From NCBI GenBank assembly GCA_944474755.1, contig OX104119.1:85254896-85318895 (forward strand): a DNA stretch of 64,000 bases. Reading direction: 5' to 3'. The notes under the pieces are model-generated. The model was not told the DNA's origin and made no database searches. It saw nothing but the letters and a program-made list of their open reading frames with translations. This DNA is from Limnoperna fortunei. Lineage: Eukaryota; Mollusca; Bivalvia; Mytilida; Modiolidae. Below, piece after piece: positions 52,401 through 63,828 of this stretch; position 1 is the stretch's first letter, and each line of letters opens with the position of its first letter. A program made the position numbers and the translations under genes.

Positions 52401-53915
52401 GACATAACATGTACTAGGTTGTAGTACTGCGTGTACTATGACATAACATGTATTAGGTTGTAGTACTGTGTGTACTCGGACATAACATGTATTAGGTTGT
52501 AGTACTGTGTGTACTCGGACATAACATGTATTAGGTTGTAGTACTGTGTGTACTCGGACATAACATGTATTAGGTTGTAGTACTGTGTGTACATGGACAT
52601 AACATGTATTAGGTTGTAGTACTGTGTGTACTCGGACATAACATGTATTAGGTTGTAGTACTGTGTGTACTCGGACATAACATGTACTAGGTTGTAGTAC
52701 TGTGTGTACTCGGACATAACATGTACTAGGTTGTAGTACTGTGTGTATTCGGACATAACATGTACTAGGTTGTAGTAATGTGTGTACTCGGACATAACAT
52801 GTATTAGGTTGTAGTACTGTGTGTACACGGACATAACATGTACTAGGTGGTAGTAGTGTGTGTACTCGGACATAATATGTATTAGGTTGTAGTACTGTGT
52901 GTACACAGACATAACATGTACTAGGTTGTAGTACTGTTTGTACACGGACATAACATGTACTAGGTTGTAGTACTGTGTGTACTCGGACATAACATGTACT
53001 AAGTTGTAGTAATGTGTGTACTCGGACATAATATGTATTAGGTTGTAGTACTGTGTGTACTCAGACATAACATGTATTAGGTTGTAGTACTGTGTGTACT
53101 CGGACATAACATGTATTAGGTTGTAGTAATGTGTGTACTCGGACATAACATGTATTAGGTTGTAGTACTGTGTGTACTCGGACATAACATGTATTAGGTT
53201 GTAGTACTGTGTGTACTCGGACATAACATGTATAAGGTTGTAGTACTGTGTGTACTCGGACATAACATGTACTAGGTTGTAGTAATGTGTGTACTCGGAC
53301 ATAACATGTATTAGGTTGTAGTACTGTGTGTACTCGGACATAACATGTATTAGGTTGTAGTACTGTGTGTACTCAGACATAACATGTACTAGGTTGTAGT
53401 ACTGTGTGTACTCAGACATAACATGTATTAGGTTGTAGTACTGTGTGTACTCGGACATAACATGTATTAGGTTGTAGTACTGTTTGTACTCGGACATAAC
53501 ATGTATTAGGTTGTAGTAATTTGTGTACTCACACATAACATGTATAAGGTTGTAGTACTGTGTGTACTCAGACATAACATGTATTAGGTTATAGTACTTT
53601 GTGTACTCGGACATAACATGTATTACATTGTAGAACTGTGTGTACTCTAACATAAAATGTATTGGGTTGTAGTACTGTGTGTACTCGGGCATAACATGTA
53701 TTAGGTTGTAGTACTGTGTGTACTCAGACATAAACTGTATTAGGTTGTAGTACTGTGTTTACTCGGACATAACATGTATTAGGTTGTAGTACTGTGTGTA
53801 TTCGGACATAACATGTATTAGGTTGTAGTACTGTGTGTACTCGGACATAACATGTATTAGGTTGTAGTACTGTTTGTACTCGGACATAACATGTACTAGG
53901 TTGTAGTACTGTGTG
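49431..53915 (+). repeat. A-type higher-order block A6 with tail
   Basis: TTCTATGAC lies at 49,431, followed by ACATACCATTT, ACATCACATG near 49,791, the GTGCTG/ACATATATT pair near 49,812-49,848, TACTATG near 50,516, ACCCAGAC near 50,565, CGCACACA near 50,798, TCTAACATAAAATG near 51,188 and ACCTGTATT near 51,391. After about 51,930 come units of the insert-flanking type and C-type units, then a short A-type fragment (ACTCACACA near 53,527 to ACTGTATT near 53,733). The next A-type start is exactly 4,485 bp (115 units) later. Confidence 0.8.
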
Positions 53916-56900
53916 TTCTATGACATAACATGTATTAGGTTGTAGTACTGTATGTACTCGGACATACCATTTATTAGGTTGTAGTACTGTGTGTACTCGG
54001 ACATAACATGTATTAGGTTGTAGTACTGTGTTTACTTGGACATAACATGTATTAGGTTGTAGTACTGTGTGTACTCTGACATAACATGTATTAGGTTGTA
54101 GTACTGTGTGTACTCGGACATAACATGTATTAGGTTGTAGTTCTGTGTGTACTATGACATCACATGTATTAGGTTGTAGTGCTGTGTGTACTCGGACATA
54201 ACATATATTAGGTTGTAGTACTGTGTGTACTCAGACATAACATGTATTAGGTTGTAGTACTGTGTGTATTCGGACATAACATGTATTAGGTTGTAGTACT
54301 GTGTGTACTCGGACATAACATGTATTAGGTTGTAGTACTGTGTGTACTCGGACATAACATGTATTAGGTTGTAGTACTGTGTGTACTCGGACATAACATG
54401 TATTAGGTTGTAGTACTGTGTGTACTCGGACATAACATGTATTAGGTTTTAGTACTGTGTGTACTCGGACATAACATGTATTAGGTTGTAGTACTGTGTG
54501 TACTCGGACATAACATGTATTAGGTTGTAGTACTGTGTGTACTCGGACATAACATGTATTAGGTTGTAGTACTGTGTGTACTCGGACATAACATGTATTA
54601 GGTTGTAGTACTGTGTGTATTCGGACATAACATGTATAAGGTTGTAGTACTGTGTGTACTCGGACATAACATGTACTAGGTTGTAGTACTGTGTGTACTC
54701 GGACATAACATGTATTAGGTTGTAGTACTGTGTGTACCCGGACATAACATGTACTAGGTTGTAGTACTGTGTGTACTCGGACATAACATGTATTAGGTTG
54801 TAGTACTGTGTGTACTCAGACATAACATGTATTAGGTTGTAGTACTGTGTGTACTCAGACATAACATGTATTAGGTTGTAGTACTATGTGTACTCGGACA
54901 TAACATGTATGAGGTTGTAGTACTGTGTGTACCCAGACATAACATGTACTAGGTTGTAGTACTGTGTGTACTCGGACATAACATGTATTAAGTTGTAGTA
55001 CTGTGTGTACTCGGACATAACATGTATAAGGTTGTAGTACTCTGTGTACTCGGACAAAACATGTATAAGGTTGTAGTACTGTGTGTACTCTAAGATAACA
55101 TGTATTAGGTTGTAGTACTGTGTGTACTCAGACATAAAATGTATTATATTGTAGTAATGTGTGTACGCACACATAACATGTATTAGGTTGTAGTACTGTG
55201 TGTACTCGGACATAACATGCATTAGATTGTAGTTATGTGTGTACTCAGACATAACATGTATTAGGTTGTAGTACTGTGTGTACTCGGACATAACATGTAT
55301 AAGGTTGTAGTACTGTGTGTACTCGGACATAACATGTACTAGGTTGTAGTAATGTGTGTACTCGGACATAACATGTATTAGGTTGTAGTACTGTGTGTAC
55401 TCGGACATAACATGTATTAGGTTGTAGTACTGTGTGTACTCAGACATAACATGTACTAGGTTGTAGTACTGTGTGTACTCGGACATAACATGCATTAGGT
55501 TGTAGTACTGTGTGTACTCGGACATAACATGTATTAGGTTGTAGTACTGTTTGTACTCGGACATAACATGTATTAGGTTGTAGTACTGTGTGTACTCAGA
55601 CATAACATCTATTAGGTTATAGTACTGTGTGTACTCGGACATAACATGTACGAGGTTGTAGTACTGTGTGTACTCGGACATAACATGAATTAGGTTGTAG
55701 TACTGTTTGTACTCGGACATAACATGTATTAGGTTGTAGTACTGTTTGTACTCGTACATAACATGTATTAGGTTGTAGTAATGTGTGTACTCGAACATAA
55801 CATCTATTAGGTTATAGTACAGTGTGTACTCGGACATAACATGTACTAGGTTGTAGTACTGTGTGTACTCAGACATAACATGTATTAGGTTGTAGTACTG
55901 TGTGTACTCGGACATAACATGTATTAGGTTGTAGTACTGTTTGTACTCGGACATAACATGTGTTAGGTTGTAGTACTGTGTGTACTCAGACATAACATGT
56001 ATTAGGTTGTAGTACTGTGTGTACTCAGACATAACATGTATAAGGTTGTAGTACTGTGTGTACTCGGACATAACATTTACTAGGTTGTAGTACTGTTTGT
56101 ACTCGGACAAAACATGTATTAGGTTGTAGTAATGTGTGTACTCGGACATAACATGTATTAGGTTGTAGTACTGTGTGTACTCGGACATAACATGTATTAG
56201 GTTGTAGTACTGTGTGTACACGGACATAACATGTACTAGGTTGTAGTACTGTGTGTACTCGGACATAACATGTATTAGGTTGTAGTACTGTGTGTCGTCA
56301 GACATAACATGTATTAGGTTGTAGTACTGTGTGTACTCGGACATAACATATATTAGGTTGTAGTACTGTGTGTACTCGGACATAACATGTACTAGGTTGT
56401 AGTAATGTGTGTACTCGGACATAACATGTATTAGGTTGTAGTACTGTGTGTACTCGGACATAACATTTCTTAGGTTGTAGTACTGTGTGTACTCGGACAT
56501 AACATGTATTAGGTTGTAGTACTGTGTGTACTCGGACATAACATGTATTAGGTTGTAGTACTGTGTGTACTCAGACATAACATGTATTAGGTTGTAGTAC
56601 TGTGTGTACACGGACATAACATGTACTAGGTTGTAGTAATGTGTGTACTCGGACATAACATGTATTAGGTTGTAGTAATGTGTGTACTCGGACATAACAT
56701 GTACTAGGTTGTAGTAATGTGCGTACTCGGACATAACATGTACTAGGTTGTAGTACTGTGTGTATTCGGACATAACATGTATTAGGTTGTAGTACTGTTT
56801 GTACTCGGACACAACATGTATTAGGCTGTAGTACTGTGTGTACTCAGACATAACATGTATTAGGTTGTATTACTGTGTGTACTCGGACATAACATGTATT

Positions 56901-57113
56901 AGGTTGTAGTACTGTGTGTACTCGGACATAACATGTATTAGGTTGTAGTACTGTGTTTACTAGGACTGAACATGTATTAGGTTGTAGTACTGTGTGTATT
57001 CGGACATAACATGTATTAGGTTGTAGTACTGTGTGTACTCGGACATAACATGTATTAGGTTGTAGTACTGTTTGTACTCGGACATAACATGTACTAGGTT
57101 GTAGAACTGTGTG
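53916..57113 (+). repeat. A-type higher-order block A7 with tail
   Basis: TTCTATGAC lies at 53,916. From about 54,150 to 55,280 the order matches A6 at 4,368 bp (112 units), including the shared ACATACCATTT and ACATCACATG variants. After about 55,280 it switches to E-type units (ACATCTATT near 55,606, CTCGTACAT near 55,752) and then to units with CGGACACAAC near 56,806. The segment before 56,850 recurs 1,716 bp (44 units) downstream. The next A-type start is exactly 3,198 bp (82 units) away. Confidence 0.78.
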
Positions 57114-58549
57114 TTCTATGACATAACATGTATTAGGTTGTAGTACTGTATGTACTCGGACATAACATGTATTAGGTTGTAGTACTGTGTGTACTCGGAC
57201 ATAACATGTATTAGGTTTTAGTACTGTGTGTACTCGGACATAACATGTATTAGGTTGTAGTACTGTGTGTACTCGGACATAACATGTATTAGGTTGTAGT
57301 ACTGTGTGTACTCGGACATAACATGTACTAGGTTGTAGTACTGTGTGTATTCGGACATAACATGTATTAGGTTGTAGTACTGTGTGTACTCGGACATAAC
57401 ATGTATTAGGTTGTAGTACTGTGTTTACTATGACATAACATGTATTAGGTTGTAGTGCTGTGTGTACTCGGACATAACATATATTAGGTTGTAGTACTGT
57501 GTGTACTCAGACATAACATATATTAGGTTGTAGTACTGTGTGTATTCGGACATAACATGTATTAGGTTGTAGTACTGTGTGTACTCGGACATAACATGTA
57601 TTAGGTTGTAGTACTGTGTGTACTCGGACATAACATGTATTAGGTTGTAGTACTGTGTGTACTCAGACATAACATGTATTAGGTTGTAGTACTGTGTGTA
57701 CTCGGACATAACATGTATTAGGTTGTAGTACTGTGTGTACTCGGACATAACATGTATTAGGTTGTAGTACTGTGTGTACTCGGACATAACATGTATTAGG
57801 TTGTAGTACTGTGTGTACTCGGACATAACATGTATTAGGTTGTAGTACTGTGTGTACTCGGACATAACATGTATTAGGTTGTAGTACTGTGTGTACTCGG
57901 ACATAACATGTATAAGGTTGTAGTACTGTGTGTACTCGGACATAACATGTACTAGGTTGTAGTACTGTGTGTACTCGGACATAACATGTATTAGGTTGTA
58001 GTACTGTGTGTAGTCAGACATAACATGTATTAGGTTGTAGTACTGTGTGTACTCGGACATAACATATATTAGGTTGTAGTACTGTGTGTACTCGGACATA
58101 ACATGTACTAGGTTGTAGTAATGTGTGTACTCGGACATAACATGTATTAGGTTGTAGTACTGTGTGTACTCGGACATAACATGTATTAGGTTGTAGTATT
58201 GTGTGTACTCGGACATAACATGTATTAGGTTGTAGTACTGTGTGTACTCGGACATAACATGTATTAGGTTGTAGTACTGTGTGTACTCAGACATAACATG
58301 TATTAGGTTGTAGTACTGTGTGTACACGGACATAACATGTACTAGGTTGTAGTAATGTGTGTACTCGGACATAACATGTATTAGGTTGTAGTAATGTGTG
58401 TACTCGGACATAACATGTACTAGGTTGTAGTAATGTGTGTACTCGGACATAACATGTACTAGGTTGTAGTACTGTGTGTATTCGGACATAACATGTATTA
58501 GGTTGTAGTACTGTTTGTACTCGGACACAACATGCATTAGGCTGTAGTA
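57114..58549 (+). repeat. A-type higher-order block A8, cut off at the inversion
   Basis: TTCTATGAC lies at 57,114 (with GTAGAACTG just before it) and GTGCTG/ACATATATT near 57,450-57,485. From about 58,007 the units repeat 56,289-56,850 at a 1,716-bp offset, up to the CGGACACAAC unit at 58,522. The block stops abruptly at GCTGTAGTAC (58,541-58,550), where orientation flips. Confidence 0.78.
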
Positions 58550-58769
58550 CATGTTATGTCCGAATACACACAGTACTACAACCTAATACATGTTATGTCT
58601 GAGTACACACAGTACTACAACCTAATATATGTTATGTCCGAGTACACACAGCACTACAACCTAATACATGTTATGTCATAGTACACACAGTACTACAACC
58701 TAATACATGTTATGTCCGAGTACACACAGTACTACAACCTAATACATGTTATGTCCGAATACACACAGT
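58550..58769 (-). repeat. 220-bp inverted satellite segment
   Basis: About 5.6 units here read in the opposite orientation (ATGTTATGTCCG, CACAGTACTACAACC). The reverse complement carries the ordered variants TATTCGG, CTCGG, TACTATGAC, GTGCTG, ACATATATT, CTCAG and TATTCGG. By eye it is identical to 526-745 and to 4,386-4,605. It is not identical to the nearer A-type copies at about 54.1 kb and 57.3 kb. Each junction has 3 bp that fit both sides: TAC at 58,548-58,550 and AGT at 58,767-58,769. Confidence 0.93.
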
Positions 58770-59508
58770 CTGTAGTACTGTGTGTACTCGGACATAGCAT
58801 GTATTAGGTTGCAGTACTGTGTGTACTCGGACATAACATGTATTAGGTTGTAGTACTGTGTGTACTCGGACATAACATGTATTAGGTTGTAGTACTGTGT
58901 GTACTCGGACATAACATATATTAGTCTGTAGTACTGTGTGTACTGGACATAACATGTATTAGGTTGTAGTACTGTGTGTACTCGGACATAACATGTATTA
59001 GGTTGTAGTACTGTGTGTACTCGGACATAACATGTATTAGTCTGTAGTACTGTGTGTACTGGACATAACATGTATTAGGTTGTAGTACTGTGTGTACTCG
59101 GACATAACATGTATTAGGTTGTAGTAATGTGTGTACTCGGACATAACATGTACTAGGTTGTAGTACTGTGTGTACTCGGACATAACATGTATTAGGTTGT
59201 AGTACTGTGTGTACTCGGACATAACATGTATTAGGTTGTAGTACTGTGTGTACTCGGACATAACATGTATTAGGTTGTAGTACTGTGTGTACTCGGACAT
59301 GACATGTACTAGGTTGTAGTAATGTGTGTACTCGGACATAACATGTATTAGGTTGTAGTACTGTGTGTACTCGGACATAACATGTATTAGGTTGTAGTAC
59401 TGTGTGTACTCGGACATAACATGTGCTAGGTTGTAGTACTGTGTGTACTCGGACATAACATGTATTAGGTTGTAGTACTGTGTGTACTCGGACATAACAT
59501 GTATTAGG
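58770..59508 (+). repeat. Satellite after the inversion, before the D repeats
   Basis: Direct orientation resumes with CTGTAGTACTG. Two units of 37 bp with TACTGGACAT, each preceded by AGTCTGTAG (near 58,922-58,945 and 59,040-59,062), resemble the units flanking the 388-bp inserts. The rest is close to consensus. No gene is seen. Confidence 0.9.
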
Positions 59509-60829
59509 TTATAGTACTGTGTGTACTCGGACATAACATGTATTAGGTTGTAGTACTGTGTGTACTCGGTCATAAAATGTATTAGATTGTAGTACTGTGT
59601 GTACTCTAACATAACATGTATTAGGTTGTAGTACTGTGTGTACTCGGACATAACATGTATTAGGTTGTAGTACTGTGTGTACTCGAACATAACATGTATT
59701 GTAGTACTGTGTGTACTCAGTCATAACATGTATTAGGTTGTAGTACTGTGTGTACTCGGACATAACACGCATTTGGTTGCAGTACTGTGTGTACTCGGAC
59801 ATAACATGTATTAGGTTGTAGTACTGTGTGTACTCGGACATAACATGTATTAGGTTGTAGTACTGTGTGTGCTCAGTCATAACATGTATTAAGTTGTAGT
59901 ATTGTGTGTACTCGGTCATAACATGTATTAGATTGTAGTACTGTGTGTACTCGGACATAACATGTATTAGGTTGTAGTACTGTGTGTACTCGGACATAAC
60001 ATGTACTAGGTTGTAGTAATGTGTGTACTCGGACATAACATGTATTAGGTTGTAGTACTGTGTGAACTCGGACATAACATGTATTAGGTTGTAGTACTGT
60101 GTGTACTCGGACATAACATGTATTAGGTTGTAGTACTGTGTGTACTCGGTCATAACATGTATTAGATTGTAGTACTGTGTGTACTCAAAAATAACATGTA
60201 TTAGGTTGTAGTACTGTGTGTACTCGGACATAACATGTATTAGGTTGTAGTACTGTGTGTACTCGAACATAACATGTATTAGGTTGTAGTACTGTGTGTA
60301 CTCGGACATAACATGTACTAGGTTGTAGTACTGTGTGTACTCGGACATAACCTGTATTAGGTTGTAGTACTGTGTGTACTCGAACATAACATGTATTAGT
60401 CTGTAGTACTGTGTGTACTCGGACATAACATGTACTAGGTTGTAGTACTGTGTGTACTCGGACATAACATGTATTAGGTTGTAGTACTGTGTGTACTCGG
60501 ACATAACATGTATTAGGTTGTAGTACTGTGTGTACTCGGACATAACATGTATTAGGTTGTAGTACTGTGTGTACTCTGACATGACATGTACTAGGTTGTA
60601 GTAATGTGTGTACTCGGACATAACATGTATTAGGTTGTAGTACTGTGTGTACTCGGACATAACATGTATTAGATTGTAGTACTGTGTGTACTCGGACATA
60701 ACATGTATTAGATTGTAGTACTGTGTGTACTCGGACATAACATGTGCTAGGTTGTAGTACTGTGTGTACTCGGACATAACATGTATTAGGTTGTAGTACT
60801 GTGTGTACTCGGACATAACATGTTTTAGG
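59509..60829 (+). repeat. D-type higher-order repeat, copy 1 (1,321 bp)
   Basis: Starts at a GTTATAG unit. It contains CGGTCATAAAATG, CTCTAACATAACATG, a 34-bp unit (CATGTATTGTAGTACTG, five bases short, at 59,700/59,701), ACACGCATTTGG at 59,765, TGTGCTCAGTCAT, GTGAACTCGG near 60,063, CTCAAAAATAAC near 60,185 and ATGTGCTAGG near 60,743. The same order recurs 1,321 bp later. These variants are rare or absent left of the inversion. Confidence 0.85.
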
Positions 60830-62469
60830 TTATAGTACTGTGTGTACTCGGACATAACATGTATTAGGTTGTAGTACTGTGTGTACTCGGTCATAAAATG
60901 TATTAGATTGTAGTACTGTGTGTACTCTAACATAACATGTATTAGGTTGTAGTACTGTGTGTACTCGGACATAACATGTATTAGGTTGTAGTACTGTGTG
61001 TACTCGAACATAACATGTATTGTAGTACTGTGTGTACTCAGTCATAACATGTATTAGGTTGTAGTACTGTGTGTACTCGGACATAACACGCATTTGGCTG
61101 CAGTACTGTGTGTACTCGGACATAACATGTATTAGGTTGTAGTACTGTGTGTACTCGGACATAACATGTATTAGGTTGTAGTACTGTGTGTGCTCAGTCA
61201 TAACATGTATTAAGTTGTAGTATTGTGTGTACTCGGTCATAACATGTATTAGATTGTAGTACTGTGTGTACTCGGACATAACATGTATTAGGTTGTAGTA
61301 CTGTGTGTACTCGGACATAACATGTACTAGGTTGTAGTAATGTGTGTACTCGGACATAACATGTATTAGGTTGTAGTACTGTGTGAACTCGGACATAACA
61401 TGTATTAGGTTGTAGTACTGTGTGTACTCGGACATAACATGTATTAGGTTGTAGTACTGTGTGTACTCGGTCATAACATGTATTAGATTGTAGTACTGTG
61501 TGTACTCAAAAATAACATGTATTAGGTTGTAGTACTGTGTGTACTCGGACATAACATGTATTAGGTTGTAGGTTGTAGTACTGTGTGTACTCGGACATAA
61601 CATGTATTAGGTTGTAGTACTGTGTGTACTCGGACATAACATATACTAGGTTGTAGTAATGTGTGTACTCGGACATAACATGTATTAGGTTGTAGTACTG
61701 TGTGAACTCGGACATAACATGTATTAGGTTGTAGTACTGTGTGTACTCGGACATAACATGTATTAGGTTGTAGTACTGTGTGTACTCGGTCATAACATGT
61801 ATTAGATTGTAGTACTGTGTGTACTCAAAAATAACATGTATTAGGTTGTAGTACTGTGTGTACTCGGACATAACATGTATTAGGTTGTAGTACTGTGTGT
61901 ACTCGAACATAACATGTATTAGGTTGTAGTACTTTGTGTACTCGGACATAACATGTACTAGGTTGTAGTACTGTGTGTACTCGGACATAACCTGTATTAG
62001 GTTGTAGTACTGTGTGTACTCGAACATAACATGTATTAGTCTGTAGTACTGTGTGTACTCGGACATAACATGTACTAGGTTGTAGTACTGTGTGTACTCG
62101 GACATAACATGTATTAGGTTGTAGTACTGTGTGTACTCGGACATAACATGTATTAGGTTGTAGTACTGTGTGTACTCGGACATAACATGTATTAGGTTGT
62201 AGTACTGTGTGTACTCGGACATGACATGTACTAGGTTGTAGTAATGTGTGTACTCGGACATAACATGTATTAGGTTGTAGTACTGTGTGTACTCGGACAT
62301 AACATGTATTAGATTGTAGTACTGTGTGTACTCGGACATAACATGTATTAGATTGTAGTACTGTGTGTACTCGGACATAACATGTGCTAGGTTGTAGTAC
62401 TGTGTGTACTCGGACATAACATGTATTAGGTTGTAGTACTGTGTGTACTCGGACATAACATGTATTAGG
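60830..62469 (+). repeat. D-type higher-order repeat, copy 2 (1,640 bp)
   Basis: Same order as copy 1: 34-bp unit at 61,020/61,021 and ACACGCATTTGG at 61,086. It also has an internal 319-bp tandem duplication: GTGAACTC occurs twice, at 61,383 and 61,702. The join shows as a 46-bp unit with GGTTGTAGGTTGTAG near 61,564. The excess over copy 1 (1,640 minus 1,321) is exactly 319 bp, so the duplication accounts for the whole length difference. Confidence 0.85.
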
Positions 62470-63828
62470 TTATAGTACTGTGTGTACTCGGACATAACAT
62501 GTATTAGGTTGTAGTACTGTGTGTACTCGGTCATAAAATGTATTAGATTGTAGTACTGTGTGTACTCTAACATAACATGTATTAGGTTGTAGTACTGTGT
62601 GTACTCGGACATAACATGTATTAGGTTGTAGTACTGTGTGTACTCGAACATAACATGTATTGTAGTACTGTGTGTACTCAGTCATAACATGTATTAGGTT
62701 GTAGTACTGTGTGTACTCGGACATAACACGCATTTGGTTGCAGTACTGTGTGTACTCGGACATAACATGTATTAGGTTGTAGTACTGTGTGTACTCGGAC
62801 ATAACATGTATTAGGTTGTAGTACTGTGTGTGCTCAGTCATAACATGTATTAAGTTGTAGTATTGTGTGTACTCGGTCATAACATGTATTAGATTGTAGT
62901 ACTGTGTGTACTCGGACATAACATGTATTAGGTTGTAGTACTGTGTGTACTCGGACATAACATGTACTAGGTTGTAGTAATGTGTGTACTTGGACATAAC
63001 ATGTATTAGGTTGTAGTACTGTGTGAACTCGGACATAACATGTATTAGGTTGTAGTACTGTGTGTACTCGGACATAACATGTATTAGGTTGTAGTACTGT
63101 GTGTACTCGGTCATAACATGTATTAGATTGTAGTACTGTGTGTACTCAAAAATAACATGTATTAGGTTGTAGTACTGTGTGTACTCGGACATAACATGTA
63201 TTAGGTTGTAGTACTGTGTGTACTCGAACATAACATGTATTAGGTTGTAGTACTGTGTGTACTCGGACATAACATGTACTAGGTTGTAGTACTGTTGTAC
63301 TCGGACATAACCTGTATTAGGTTGTAGTACTGTGTGTACTCGAACATAACATGTATTAGTCTGTAGTACTGTGTGTACTCGGACATAACATGTACTAGGT
63401 TGTAGTACTGTGTGTACTCGGACATAACATGTATTAGGTTGTAGTACTGTGTGTACTCGGACATAACATGTATTAGGTTGTAGTACTATGTGTACTCGGA
63501 CATAACATGTATTAGGTTGTAGTACTGTGTGTACTCGAACATAACATGTATTAGGTTGTAGTACTGTGTGTACTCGGACATAACATGTATTAGGTTGTAG
63601 TACTGTGTGTACTCGGACATGACATGTACTAGGTTGTAGTAATGTGTGTACTCGGACATAACATGTATTAGGTTGTAGTACTGTGTGTAATCGGACATAA
63701 CATGTATTAGATTGTAGTACTGTGTGTACTCGGACATAACATGTGCTAGGTTGTAGTACTGTGTGTACTCGGACATAACATGTATTAGGTTGTAGTACTA
63801 TGTGTACTCGGACATAACATGTATTAGG
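62470..63828 (+). repeat. D-type higher-order repeat, copy 3 (1,359 bp)
   Basis: Same order as copy 1: 34-bp unit at 62,660/62,661, ACACGCATTTGG at 62,726, CTCAAAAATAAC near 63,145. It differs in a two-base-short unit, CTGTTGTACTC near 63,293, and in added units near 63,490 and 63,790 with TACTATG. It ends at the next GTTATAG unit. Confidence 0.83.

Noticed and set aside
58550..58769. Terminal inverted repeat or hairpin end of a transposon
   Set aside because: Both sides and the inside are the same satellite; the inverted piece matches ordinary A-type units and has no transposon-like ends.
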